DNA from: UBA6168 sp041392505 | GTDB taxonomy: Bacteria > Bacteroidota > Bacteroidia > Chitinophagales > Saprospiraceae | NCBI GenBank assembly: GCA_041392505.1 | Contig: JAWKLX010000018.1 | Location: forward strand, 96,034 to 160,033 | DNA length: 64,000 bases | Reading direction: 5' to 3' | Shown: one piece after another, positions 48,804 through 60,600 of the stretch | How the letters are laid out: each line of letters starts with the position of its first letter | Numbering within the stretch: the first letter of the stretch is position 1 | Made by a program: the position numbers and the translations under genes | Notes under the pieces: generated by a model | Seen by the model: only the letters and a program-made list of their open reading frames with translations | Told to the model about the DNA's origin: nothing | The model's database searches: none

Positions 48804-50012
48804 TTACCCCCTCACCAGCAACGACGAATCCCCATAACTCAAAAACCGATAATCGTTATTCAGTGCCGCATCGTAAATGCTGCGCCAGTCGTCCCCGCCA
48901 ACAAATGCGGAAACCAGCAACAGCAGGGTGCTGCACGGCTGGTGAAAATTCGTGATGAGCGCATCGCAAACCCGGAATTGATAGCCCGGCACGATGTAAA
49001 TCTGTGTGGTGCCATGCAGCTCTTCCAACCCTTTTCGGGTCATAAAATCCAACACTTGGGTGGCAGCCGTTTTCAGGTCTGGCAGGTCGCTATTTTGGTG
49101 GTAGGGTTCGTATTGGCCGATGCTAAATTCGGCAGTTGGATTATTTCGCAGCCTTACACCAAACCAATATAAACTTTCCAGGGTACGCATCGATGTAGTG
49201 CCCACCGCTATGACCCGCCGCCCATGCAACAGTGCTTCCACATTTTTTCGTGAAACACCACCTGCTCCACGTGCATTTCGTGGTCGATGGCGTTCTCGTC
49301 CGTGACCGGCTTGAAGGTGCCAGCCGAAACGTGCAGGGTTAGCTCCTCCAACCGAACGCCCTTGTTTGCAACGGCTTCGAGCACTTTGGGAGTGAAATGT
49401 AGGCCCGCCGTCGGGGCAGCCACCGCTCCCTCCCGTTTGCTGTAAACGGTCTGGTAAGTCGTGCGGTCCGAAGCCTCGGCATTGCGGTTGAGGTAGGGCG
49501 GAATGGGTACGACGCCGCCCGCTTCAATGATTTTGACAAAAGGCAATTGCGGCGCGCTCCACTCATACCGCACGACCTGTTGCTGCCGATCGGAGAGGTG
49601 GGCTTGGAGCAGCACTTCCCGACCATCTATTTCGAGGGTGCGGCGCAGCACCAAACCGTCTTTCCAACGTTTGAGGTTGCCAATGGCGCAGGCCCAAGTC
49701 GTCGTGCCAGTAGCCTGCATGGCCTGCTCGACGAGGGCCGGCGAGAGCGGGGAGCAGAAAAGTTTCGATCAAGCTACCTGTTTCTTTAGAGAAAAACAGC
49801 CGGGCGGGAATAACTTTCGTGTTGTTGAAAAAGAGAATCTCGTCGCCTTGCAGCAGGTCTGGTAAATGGCGAAACTGCTCATGTAAAATTTCACCCTGTT
49901 GCCAGACGAGCAGCTTGGAAGCATCCCGTTCGGAGAGGGGGTATTTGGCGATGTGGAGATCGGGCAGTTCGTAGTTGAAATCTTGGATGTTGATGGTCGG
50001 GAGTAGCGGCAT
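48804..50012 (-). CDS. queA: tRNA preQ1-34 S-adenosylmethionine ribosyltransferase-isomerase QueA, two frameshifts
   Basis: QueA transfers and isomerises the ribosyl group of S-adenosylmethionine to make epoxyqueuosine at position 34 of certain tRNAs. Family blocks are present in order across three frames: IAKYPLSERDASKLLV and FFNNTKVIPARLFF; then GNLKRWKDGLVLRR, APTAGLHFTP and ELTLHVSAGTFKPV; then VIAVGTTSMRTLESLYW and ITNFHQPCSTLLLLV. The first break, near 49749-49752 (run of four G on the plus strand), needs a net gain of one or loss of two bases. The second, at 49243-49248, is repaired by one more T on the plus strand, restoring HEKNVEALLHGRR. The repaired protein is about 400 residues, a normal length for this phylum. 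The start MPLLPTI at 50012 is preferred over 50069. Error in the data is likelier than loss of the gene. Confidence 0.88.
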
Positions 50013-50166
50013 GGGTTGTTTTCTGTATTTCGGCCAGCAAAGGTATATTAAGTTGACCCGTTTGAGCAATCCCCAATTGAGGGCCGTTTGGGTTATTTCT
50101 AAAAAGTTGAATGGTCAAAAAATTGGCAATGCTGCGCCAGCAGTCGAACTTTACTTTTAAAAATTA

Positions 50167-50308
50167 GTGGCTACTTAACACCCACCGTTTCCCGTTCTTT
50201 TGTCATCCTGTTAAGGAACTGTTCACGTCAGAGCGGCACATTGTGACGGCACTTATAACGTGAACAGTTCCTAAACAGGATGACAAAGGGGGGCTGCTAA
50301 GTAGTTAC
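50167..50308. mobile_element. MITE, 142 bp, with 8-bp flanking direct repeat
   Basis: The ends GTGGCTACTTAACACCC and the complement of the right end, GTAACTACTTAGCAGCCC, match at about 14 of 18 positions. AAAAATTA flanks both ends directly (50159-50166 and 50309-50316), fitting an 8-bp target duplication. Inside lies a 30-bp near-perfect inverted repeat (50199-50228 and 50258-50287, with GGAACTGTTCACGT at its core). There is no gene. It sits between the divergent queA and the M42 peptidase gene and could carry promoter or terminator activity. Confidence 0.7.
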
Positions 50309-50321
50309 AAAAATTAAACAA

Positions 50322-51329
50322 ATGAGTCGATACAAAACACTTAAAGAATTAATTGCCATTGATTCCCCAACGGGTTACACTGGCAACGCCAGTAAATACA
50401 TTTTTGATTTATTAACGAGCTACGGCTATTCCCCGACCTACACGAACAAAGGCGCTGTTAAATGTGCGTTGGGCAAAAATCCGAAAGCTGCCATTGCTGC
50501 CCATGTGGACACGTTGGGAGCTATCGTTTCCGGCATAAAAACAAATGGGACTTTGTCCTTCTCGCTATTGGGCGGACTCTCCTTGACAGGGGCCGAAGGC
50601 GAGTATGTAAAAATCATCACCCATTCGGGAAAAATATTTACCGGAACAATTCTGATCAACAACCCTTCCGTTCACGCTAATAATGAAAAGGAAAAAACGC
50701 AACGCAGCATTAAAAGTATGCACATCCGCGTCGACGAAGAGGTCTATTCAAAAGAAGACGTTAGGAAATTAGGGATCGGCGTAGGAGACATAATTTGCGT
50801 GGATGTCAAATACCAAGAATTGGAAAGTGGGTACATCAAATCCCGTTTTTTGGACAACAAAGCTGGCTGTTATGTGCTGTTTGAATTGGCCAAAAGATTA
50901 AAGGAACAAGGGAAAGAAGTCCCGGTAGAAATATTTTTTTCCAACTATGAAGAAGTAGGCCACGGCGGAACGGTCGGTTATTCGGCTGGCATCGAAGAGC
51001 TGTTGGTCATAGACATGGGTGTTTTGGGAGATGATTGTGAAGGGGATGAGGTGAGTTGCTCGATTTGCGCCAAGGACAGCAGTGGGCCTTACGATTATGA
51101 ATTTAGAAAACGGTTGGTCAATTTAGCCCAGCAAAACCATATCCCTTACAAGGTCGATGTGTACCCATTTTATGGCTCGGATGGTTCGGCCGCATTGCGG
51201 GCTGGCAATGATTTCAGGGTCGGATTGATTGGAATGGGTGTTGCTGCTTCGCATGGAACAGAGCGCACCCATGTCAAGGGGATCGAAGCCACCATAGATT
51301 TGTGCTTGGCTTATGTGAACGAGGTGTAG
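50322..51329 (+). CDS. M42-family metallo-aminopeptidase
   Basis: A 335-residue cytoplasmic peptidase of the M42 (glutamyl aminopeptidase/endoglucanase-M-like) family. The expected di-metal ligands are visible: H61 and D63 in AAHVDTLG, the bridging Asp in RFLDNKAG near 182, the catalytic Glu-Glu in NYEEVGHGG near 214, an Asp in LLVIDMGV near 236 and the His in SHGTERTH near the C-terminus. Members form dodecameric shells that trim peptides. The ATG at 50322 begins 13 bp after the MITE end, so the MITE may replace part of the original promoter. Confidence 0.9.
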   Translation: MSRYKTLKELIAIDSPTGYTGNASKYIFDLLTSYGYSPTYTNKGAVKCALGKNPKAAIAAHVDTLGAIVSGIKTNGTLSFSLLGGLSLTGAEGEYVKIITHSGKIFTGTILINNPSVHANNEKEKTQRSIKSMHIRVDEEVYSKEDVRKLGIGVGDIICVDVKYQELESGYIKSRFLDNKAGCYVLFELAKRLKEQGKEVPVEIFFSNYEEVGHGGTVGYSAGIEELLVIDMGVLGDDCEGDEVSCSICAKDSSGPYDYEFRKRLVNLAQQNHIPYKVDVYPFYGSDGSAALRAGNDFRVGLIGMGVAASHGTERTHVKGIEATIDLCLAYVNEV

Positions 51330-51375
51330 AGCCCTGTCTCGTCCTAAAATAAGATTTCAGCATCTACGATCAAAT

Positions 51376-54195
51376 TCATCTTTGAACTATAATTTTTTGG
51401 ACAAGCACACCTTCCGCCTCCCCCCGAATCACTAGGAAATAAATGCCATTAGGAAAATTTGAAATGGAAATAGTATTGACATCCATACCAAGTTTTTGAT
51501 CCCACAATTTTGATCCTGAAAAACTAAATAGGGAGGCACTAATTTTCCCGATGGATTCCGTTCTTTTAATCTGAATAATTTCGCTCGCTGGATTTGGATA
51601 AACATTTATTTCTAAAAAGCTCTGAACATTGGTCGTATTGGAAATAAATCCATCTTCGAGAATAGTAAAAATAGTGGCCTCACAACCAGTAGCATCTGTT
51701 ACAGTGGCTTCATAAAAACCCGCTGAAAGGTTTGTTAGGTTTTGGGTTGTAACCCCTGTATTCCAAGCAAAGGTAAACGGAGCCGAGCCTCCCTCTATTT
51801 CTATATTAATTTGTCCGTCCTGTTGACCAGGTGGGTTTGGAATAGTTGCCAACGAAACAGAGAAGCAATCCCCCAAACTCCATAGTTCCCAACCCCGCCT
51901 GCCATCAGTAGCTGTAAAATACAGGCGATCACCAATGACTGCGAAATCTTCAGGCCTTGAAGTCCCTCCTCCTGGATAAATATCCATGACCAGTTGGACC
52001 TCCTCTGTGGAAGGATCATATTCAAATAGTTCCAAGCCCGTTTCGACCGAATACCCATCAAAATATAGTTTGTCATTGTACTCAACCATTTCGCCACTTG
52101 TTTCGAGGCCAAAGGGAACCAAATCAAGGGCGACTTCACAGACAAGTGTGGTAGGGTCAATCGAAAATAATTTGTCATCTTCCGTCCTATCAAAAAACCA
52201 TTTTTTACCTTGAAAATCCACTACTCTGTTCACGGCTATATTATCATAACCGTTTGGTAAAACGGTGGTTTTCGATCCTGTAACGGGGTCAAATACTTGA
52301 ATGTTAGGAATTGGCAAATTAGCGTCACGGCCGACATAGGCCACTTTTTCGCCGAGTTGAAAAAGTTGATGGTAAGTAGTGAAAAAGTCCGTTTCTTCCG
52401 CAATTTCAATAAGTGTCCCAGTTATAAGATCTACCGAAAAGAAGAAGTAATTAGCAAGATCATTCGCATAGCTCCCTCTGAAATATAGCTTATCGTCTAA
52501 AACAAAAGAAGGCACTCCTGCCACCTGTTCTGTTCCAGGAATCAATTCAGCAGTTTCGGTATCGGGATTAAACCGAAAGAGCTGATAATCGTACTGGTAG
52601 TCTTTAACTGCAGCAAAAATCAAATCGCCATTATATTCAGTCAACCCAATAAAGGGTCGGTAGAAAGTCCCTGCTGCCGTTTCTATATTTAAATGCCACC
52701 GTAAGGTGTCTTCCCCCGTTTTATAACTCACTAATTGCCTGTATTCGCCATTTTTATCGGATCGGGAGAAATACAAGCGGCCTCCCAATTCAACTGCTTT
52801 GCCAATAATATTAGGTTGTTCGCCATCTAATAATTGTTCAGTAAGGCTTGAAAAATCTCCAGTGGAAATACCTCTTGACCATACCGAATACGGATCTCCA
52901 ATCTCATCAAAAACATTGAAATAAATGCGGCCATCGTATTCGTTAAAACTATTTCTGACTCCAGCTGCAAAACCACCAGCCGTAGCCTGATTAATATCTG
53001 CTGCCATTTCCAATTCATCAATTAATGTGTGGTATTTAAAAATCTCCTGTTGCAACCCATCTTGGCCAAAGTAATAAATGTAATCGCCTTGCTCCATTAG
53101 GGTTAAAAGTTTTGTTTCAACCTGAGGGGAAGCCGAAAATAAATCGACTGCATTTATAGAAGGTTTGTACCTCGAAAGGGTATGAAAACCAAAAAATGAA
53201 TTAGCAAGAAAATATAGGTTTTCTCCAACCGCTTTCAAAGAAAATGGGTAACCCGGCGGTGAGGCAACCAAGTCATCAAACTGGCTGGTCTGCCCTGTCG
53301 TTGGGTCATAAATAATGATTCGTTTAACAGGGTTGTCAATGTACCAAAAGTTGTTCTGAAAACATTCACCTACTCCCTCATCCCCACTTTCATAGGATGT
53401 TAAATAGATACAAGAATCAAGATCATGGTCGTAGTGATACCAACCTTTATTTTCAAAATCAACTTCCATATTTAACATCAGCTCGCCATCACATTCTGCA
53501 AATTCATAAATATCAAGAAAGAAGAAATTGTCAAATTGGGTCGGTTCTCTTTGAAAATCACCCGCCTGTTCACCAAAACTCCACAATAAGAACTTACCAT
53601 TTTGATCCGCAGCTTGAAAGTAAAGTCGGTTGTTGTATTCATATTTGAAACTTGGAGAAAAATCAGTAGAATGGCCCAATACGGGGGGAGGTATTTCTAA
53701 AAAGTCATTGGTCAAACCATCATAATTCCACAAATTAACTTGACCATTTAATTTGGCAGTAAACCATAACTTGCCATTATACACCGCAAGAGATCGTGGA
53801 GAAAATGTTTCTCCATAAGACATGGAAACATTTTTCACTTCAGCAATTTGCGGATTATAATTAAAAAGGTGGACACCTTGATCATCAGTTTCGGCAACAA
53901 AAAAAACCTTCCCATCATAAGCCACAATATTTTCAGGGTTAGAGCTGCCTCCGAGCCTTCTTATATTAGTTAGACGGCGAGCCTCTTCGGTAGCGGGATC
54001 AAACTCCCAAAGTTCATAACCAAACAAACCATCATTAGCGGAAAAATACATTTTGCTATCAATCTCTACCCACTCACGAAAATCAGACATGCCAGGTGCA
54101 TGATTGAAATCTTTCTCAAACTTTATTTGGGCATGGAGCGGAGCAGATACAGTAAAAAGAAATGCAACTATGAGGAGCATGCTATTTTGTTTCAT
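51376..54195 (-). CDS. T9SS-exported ELWxxDGT-like propeller protein with SprB-like repeat
   Basis: A 939-residue protein with a clear signal peptide (1-22, ending LHAQ). Most of it consists of degenerate propeller repeats related to the ELWxxDGT family, such as GLFGYELWEFDPATEEARRL, TGLELFEYDPSTEEVQLV and RRGWELWSLGD, each with a D(K/R)(L/I)YF strand. A SprB-like repeat lies at about 785-845 (QDGQINIEIEGGSAPFTFAW). The T9SS tail begins near 857 (INVYPNPASE). It should be surface-bound or released; no enzyme motif is seen. A TATATTTG promoter element lies 94 bp upstream. Confidence 0.82.
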   Translation of the reverse strand: MKQNSMLLIVAFLFTVSAPLHAQIKFEKDFNHAPGMSDFREWVEIDSKMYFSANDGLFGYELWEFDPATEEARRLTNIRRLGGSSNPENIVAYDGKVFFVAETDDQGVHLFNYNPQIAEVKNVSMSYGETFSPRSLAVYNGKLWFTAKLNGQVNLWNYDGLTNDFLEIPPPVLGHSTDFSPSFKYEYNNRLYFQAADQNGKFLLWSFGEQAGDFQREPTQFDNFFFLDIYEFAECDGELMLNMEVDFENKGWYHYDHDLDSCIYLTSYESGDEGVGECFQNNFWYIDNPVKRIIIYDPTTGQTSQFDDLVASPPGYPFSLKAVGENLYFLANSFFGFHTLSRYKPSINAVDLFSASPQVETKLLTLMEQGDYIYYFGQDGLQQEIFKYHTLIDELEMAADINQATAGGFAAGVRNSFNEYDGRIYFNVFDEIGDPYSVWSRGISTGDFSSLTEQLLDGEQPNIIGKAVELGGRLYFSRSDKNGEYRQLVSYKTGEDTLRWHLNIETAAGTFYRPFIGLTEYNGDLIFAAVKDYQYDYQLFRFNPDTETAELIPGTEQVAGVPSFVLDDKLYFRGSYANDLANYFFFSVDLITGTLIEIAEETDFFTTYHQLFQLGEKVAYVGRDANLPIPNIQVFDPVTGSKTTVLPNGYDNIAVNRVVDFQGKKWFFDRTEDDKLFSIDPTTLVCEVALDLVPFGLETSGEMVEYNDKLYFDGYSVETGLELFEYDPSTEEVQLVMDIYPGGGTSRPEDFAVIGDRLYFTATDGRRGWELWSLGDCFSVSLATIPNPPGQQDGQINIEIEGGSAPFTFAWNTGVTTQNLTNLSAGFYEATVTDATGCEATIFTILEDGFISNTTNVQSFLEINVYPNPASEIIQIKRTESIGKISASLFSFSGSKLWDQKLGMDVNTISISNFPNGIYFLVIRGEAEGVLVQKIIVQR

Positions 54196-54695
54196 ATTTT
54201 GATATTAATTACAGTTTTAAAAAAAGGCATGAAAAACAACTAAATATTTAGAAAGTATTTTTTAAAGGTCGAACAATATAAATAAATGCAAATATACCCA
54301 ATATTATAAGAACATAATTCTATATACTTTCAACTATTAAAATGTCACTCAGTGATTATTTCAGTAATTTTTTTCAGCCAATTTTTTTCGATAATTTATC
54401 TTTTAAAAATTCTTGCGTTGCGGGAATCTGCGGAAGAATTATTTAGGAAAAAATATCGGAATAGTTCTAATCCTGAATTCACTTTGGGGACGCTTTAAAT
54501 TACCGAAATAATTAGTGTGTGTCTCTTACCTTCGTCAGGGAGGCGTTAAAATAGGGTCTATTATTATTGGTTTGGCGGTGTATCATTTGTAAGGTTGTTA
54601 TTATTAAAACCTCAAATTGCAATATTGAAAAAGCTAACGTCGGCAAGGTTCTGAACCATGCCGACGTTTACCTAAACGAATTTCTTAGCCTTACA
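54196..54695. other. A+T-rich gap between two minus-strand genes
   Basis: Five hundred bp with no credible gene. It holds the promoter element at 54289-54296, and I see no clear terminator for the upstream giant gene. TACCTTCG near 54533 on the plus strand could be a stray -7 match. Confidence 0.4.
54289..54296 (-). promoter_or_regulatory. -7 promoter element of the ELWxxDGT-like gene
   Basis: On the minus strand this reads TATATTTG, an exact TAnnTTTG match 94 bp before the ATG. No good -33 TTG is found at standard spacing. Confidence 0.42.
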
Positions 54696-57600
54696 TCAAT
54701 CCTTAATCACCACCAGTTTCTGAGCCAAGGGCACACCCTCGAAAACCTGTGCTTGAATCATATAAGTACCGTTACCCAATTGGGACAAGTCCAATTCTAC
54801 CCTATCCGTCCCCGGCGCTACTTTGACCTGGGCGATATTTTTTCCAAAAATATCCAACACTTGTAGCGATTGGACCTTGCTTTCAGGCGATAGTTTTACA
54901 ATAACCAGATCACGTGCTGGATTTGGGAACATCGAGAAAGCAGTGGCCTGGGCTGAAGCTTTTTGATGGTTCAATGGACTATCTGCGTGATTGGTCCCTG
55001 TGTTAGTTGGGTTGGAGACCAATGATTGTGGCGCACAGTTAGCGATGATTTCGGCCACATTGTTACAACCTGTTTTATTGAAAAAAATGACTTCAGAACC
55101 AGTCACCCCATTTTCGTTTAAAAGGTCGTAGATGGCACAGCAGTCATCCAACAAAAAGTTGTAGTAGATCATCAAACTACCGCCTACCGCATTCAAGCCT
55201 TCCAAGCCACTGAGCGTTGTCAGCGAATTGTTGTAATAAATGGTCAAGCCGCCGCCGATTTCCGAAAGGCTATCAAGCCCCGCCAAATTTTCCAAACCAT
55301 TGAACTGAATGTTTACGTTGCCCGTCACTTCTTTTAGGTTTTTCAAATTATTGAGACTATCGATCGTAGCACCAGCGATCATCAGGTTGCCATCAATGAT
55401 GGAATAGCACTGCGAGAAGGCGTCCACATCCGTTTGACTGTAAAAGGTCACATTGCCGGTATAGGTCAGGCCGCCAGTTGTTTCCTCATCGATTTCCCCA
55501 TCGCAGTCGTCGTCCACCCCATTGCAGATTTCGGGAGCATCTGGAAAAATTAGGGCATTGTTATCATCGCAGTCACCGTCAATTGCCGTCAGTTCTCCCT
55601 GCAGATAACATCCTGCTGGCCGCTGGCATCCAGTCTGCCAAGTGCCATTTCCAAAACCATCACCGTCAAAGTCTTCGTACCAAGCCTGTCCAGGAAATTC
55701 GGTCGGTTCGTTGTCGTTGCAGTCGCCCGGCTGCGCAGTAGCCGAATAGTTGGGAGGTTGGGTGCAAGACATCAGGGTATTGCCATTGGTATAGCCGTCG
55801 CCGTCGCTGTCCTGATACCACAAGGTCGGCGTTCCTCCACTGCCTACGACGGCCACGGCTGTTTTTTCACAAATGTTGCCGATGCCGAAAACTTTTACCA
55901 GAATGTTGTAGCTGCCGGGCGTGAGGTTATTAAAATGGCCGTCGAACTGGAAGCTGTTTCCGCCATTAATTGAATAGCCAACCTGACCGCCGCCAGCTAC
56001 CGCCGTGATGACGATGCTGCCGTCCCCATTTCCCGAACAGCTTTCTGAAGTTGGGATAATGGATTGGACTTGCAGAAATTCAGCGACTTGCACGGAAGCG
56101 GTACAAGTAGCAGTATTGCCATGCTCGTCAGTTACCAAGAGCGAAACAGCGTTGCTCCCTTCGTGCTGACAGGTTAGCACAGAAGGGTTTACTGCAAAGG
56201 ACAAATTGCCGCAGACATCAAAACTACCATCATTCAAGTCGGAGGGATTAATACTGTATTGTCCATTTGCATCCAAAACGGCCTGGATGGTCTGGGCTGT
56301 ACAATTGGCCGAAGGCGCAATATTGTCCTCCACCATCACCGTAGATTGGCAGGTGCTGACGTTGCCTTGCAGGTCGGTAATGGTCAATATCACGGTGTTC
56401 GGTCCGACATCGGCACAGGCAAAAACGCTCACATCCAAGGCACGGTCGCCTATGCCGCAATTGTCGGTTGAGCCGCCATCCACATCGTTGACCGAAAGCG
56501 AACCGTTGCCGCTGGCGTCCAATTGAACAACTGCATTTTGACAAATCGCAACGGGTGCAATTTTGTCTTCGACAGTTACATTGGCGGTACAATTGGCCAA
56601 GTTGCCGTTGCCGTCATTGGCGATAACCGTTACAGGAACTATAGTACCAGCGTAACTACAATCAAGAACTGCGGGCGAAAAACCTGACAACTGGATCAGG
56701 CCACAGTTGTCAACGCCGCCGCCATACACATCAGTTGTGGTTAAAGCGTAAGTGCCATTATTTCCCAATTGAACAGTCGGGTTTAAACAGATCGGCACGG
56801 GCGGTTGGCTGTCCTCCACCGAAATATTGGCCGTACAGTTAGCATGGTTGCCGTTGGCATCAAACACATACACCGTGACGGGAATGGAATACCCTTCGTC
56901 GGCACAATCAACCATCGTCGGTGTCATGTACCAAAAAGTAAAGCTGCCACAGTTGTCAGAACCACCGTTTAGCACATCATTTTCCGAGAGGACGTATTGG
57001 CTATCGGAGTTTAATTGAACGGTTGTTGTTTTACAAGACGGAATCGGGTTGGTGTTATCTTCAACGGTTACAGTCGCAGTGCATGTATTTTCATTGCCAT
57101 TCATGTCAGTCACGGTAAGGATTACCACATTGTTACCAACATCGGCGCAGGTAAATGTATTTGGCGAAGCCGAAAGCGAAGCAATCCCACAGGCATCGGT
57201 GCTGCCGTTATCAACGCCGCTGGCCGTCAGGCTGCCATTGCCGCTGGCGTCCAGTTGGACGGTGTGCGGCTGACATTTTGCCGTTGGCAAAACATTGTCC
57301 TCTACAGTGACAGTAGCAGTGCAGGTGTTGTTTTTTCCATTGTTGTCGGTGACGGTGAGCGTTACGTTGTTTGTGCCAACATCGGCGCACGTAAATGAAT
57401 TTGGCGAAGCCGAAAGCGAGGCAATGCCACAGGCATCGGTGCTACCGCTGTTAATGTTGCTAGCCGTCAGGCTGCCATTGCCGCTGGCGTCCAGTTGGAC
57501 GGTGTGGGGCTGACAGTTTGCCGTTGGCAAAACATTGTCCTCTACGGTGACGGTGGTGGTGCAGGTGTTGGTTTTTCCATTGTTATCGATGACGGTGAGC

Positions 57601-60600
57601 GTTACGTTGTTTGTGCCAACATCGGCGCAGGTAAATGTATTTGGCGAAGCCGAAAGCGAAGCGATTCCGCAGGCATCGGTGCTGCTGTTGTCAATGTCGT
57701 TGGCCGTCAGGCTACCATTGCCACTGGCGCCCAGTTGGACGGTATGCGGCTGGCAATTTGCCGTCGGCAAAACGTTGTCCTCGACGGTTACGGTGGTAGT
57801 GCAAGTATTCTTGTTTCCACTATTGTCGGTTACGGTGAGCGTGACGCTGTTTGTTCCAATATCAGAGCAATTAAAGGTATTTGGCGAAGCCGAAAGCGAA
57901 GCAATCCCGCAAACATCGGAGCTGCCGTTGTTGATGTTGTTGGCTGTCAGACTGCCGTTGCCGCTAGCGTTCAGTTGAACGGTGTGGGACTGACAAACGG
58001 CGGTCGGAGGAGTGATGTCCTCGACATTCACCTGAGCTGTACAGGTAGCGGTGTTGCTGTTATCATCAGTGACGGTGAGGGTGACGGAGTTCGAGCCGAT
58101 ATTGCTACAATTAAAAGTATTGGGCGAAGCGGAAAGGGAAACATTTCCGCATAAGTCGGAAGAGCCATTGTCAATGTCACTGGCCGAGAGGGTGCCGTTC
58201 CCATTGGCGTCGAGTTGGACGGTGTAGGCTTGGCAGTTGGCCGAGGGGGCAATTTTGTCTTCAACCGTCACGGTCGCAGAACAGGTGTGAGTACTGCCAT
58301 TTTTATCGGTCACAGTAAGGGTGACAGCATTTGAGCCAACCTCGCTGCAATTAAACGTCAGGGTCGTTTCACCACCAACGGAAAAAGTCAACGGAGCGCA
58401 ACCCATACTCCCACCATCCAACGAAGCGACAGCAAGCACGCCATTTCCAACACCATCCAACTGCACAGTTTGATTTTGACAAACGGCAGTTGGAGCAACG
58501 ATATCCTGAAATTCATAAGCCCCCAGGTCGATTTCCAGCGCGCCGAGGGAGTTGACGATGCGGGGGTTGTCGTCCAAATCTTCGCTGGTCGAATTGGCTG
58601 TATTGTCTCCAGCGTCAATTGCGGGGGAACATTGCTGCACGCGCAAATCGCCCGCTGTGGTCGGGGCAGCGTTGAAGTCGGGTTGGTTGACGAAGAGGGG
58701 GTCCAGGTCGAGGTTGTCCGTACCGGGGTAGTCACCCTGGATGATGGAGTTGGTGACGGCTGCATTGCCACCGCTGGTATTGACGATTTCAGAACTATTG
58801 CCCCATACGATGCAATTGGTCATCGTCAAAGAAGTTGAACCTAAATTTCGGAGGGCACCACCATAGTTGGCAGAATTGCCGGAAAACGAACAGTTGACGA
58901 AAGCCGGCGATGAGGTAGCATCTTGGTTGTAAACGGCGCCGCCAGTGTTGGCTGTATTTCCCAGGAACAGGCAGTTTATCAGGGTCGGGTCGGAGTTGTT
59001 AATGTTCATAATACCGCCACCCCAAGGAGCGGCTGAATTACCGAGAAAGGAGCAGTTCAACAGGGTTGGAGCAGAATTGGCTTCAATATCCAGCCCTCCG
59101 CCACCATTATTTGGTGAGGTATTTCCTGAAAATGTACAACCTGTAATGGAAGGAGAGCTGCCAAAAAGAATGGCCATGCCGCCACCTCTTACGTTAGCAG
59201 TATTGGACAGAAAGAAACAATTTGATACGCTTGGGTTGGCGCCATTTCTAATAAACATTCCGCCACCATTTATATTTATATTAGGGCCATTTGCAAAACC
59301 TCCAGTAACTGTAAATCCATCCAAAATTGCCGAAGCAGTGATGGTGGCACCAGCAGCCAATACCACATGCCAGGCGTTGTCTCCGTTATTGGCAAAATTG
59401 GGTTCGTCGTCCTGCATCAAATCGCCGCTGAGAATGGTCACGTTCGTTTCCCAATCCCTTTCGGAAACCATGGTTTCTCCTCCGGCAAAGCCGCCGTAGA
59501 TGGCTATACCATCAATCATCATGAAGGTGGCAGCCGGGTCATTGTCAATCATGCCGCCCCCTTCGTCAGGGTAGTAGATGCCATCAGCCACCCAGATTTC
59601 CGTCACGCCCGAACAGGTTGGTGCCAACGCCAGCGCATCCTGTAAATAATTGAAGGCATCCGTCCACGTTTTGCCGTCGTTGTTGCCCGCAGCATTGGCA
59701 TCTACATAGATAACATTTCCAGCGGGGCAGCAGACTTCGGTTTCATCTGTCTGGTTGTTGCAGTTGTTGTCGATGCCGTCGCAGATTTCCGTGAAGCCGG
59801 GATTCTTGGCACTTTCTGTATCGTCGCAGTCGGAATTGTCAGCAACGAACCCGGTTCCGCAGGCGCCGCAAAACACCTGAGTGACCGCAGCGTCCCCGTA
59901 GTTATCCCCGTCGGTGTCGGCATAGCAAGTGATGCCTGGGGACGGCGAACCCTGATGTTCATAAGCTCCCATATCATATCCGGCATTGGCAGGACGTGGG
60001 GCGTCAACCAAGTCATCGGTGGGTGCCCCTGTTGACGTGCCGGCGTCTATGGCGGGGGAACAGTTTTGCAAGTGAAAATCGCCCGTTGTGGTCGGGGCTG
60101 AATTGTAGTCGGGCAGGTCGAGGAATATAGGATTGGTATCAAGGTTGTCTGTGCCTGTAAATCCACCTTGAACGATGGAATAGTTGACATTAAAAATTGC
60201 ACCTGATTCGGCTGTGAATGCGGATTCATTTCCCCATACAATACTATTGATAATATTGAAAGTTGTAACGTTGGAATCGTTGTGGTACAGGGCTGCACCA
60301 GTGGTAGAATTGTTTGCGGCAACCGTGCAATTTATCAGGTTGGTATTGCTTAAAGCACCCGTTGCAGCAACTGCACTTCCTTTTGGTGACCAGTTCCCAG
60401 AAAATAGCACATTGATGAAATCGGCACTGGTACCCTGACCGCCAATATAGACGCCACCCCCGCTGCCTCCAGCACGGTTGCCTCCAAACCAGCAGTTGAC
60501 CACTTGAACAGATGTTGTATTTGAATTGACAATATATAAACCAGCCCCAGTAATGTCTGCCTTATTGGCTATTACCTTGCAGTTGCTTATTGTCAGTCCT

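Noticed and set aside
57495..58154. A 219-codon plus-strand frame
   Set aside because: It is antisense to the HYR repeats of the giant gene and repeats with the same 240-bp period. Its existence follows from the codon composition of the real gene.
57057..58256. Regular repeats as a possible CRISPR array
   Set aside because: Units are 240 bp, coding and in frame, with no short repeats and unique spacers, and there are no cas genes.
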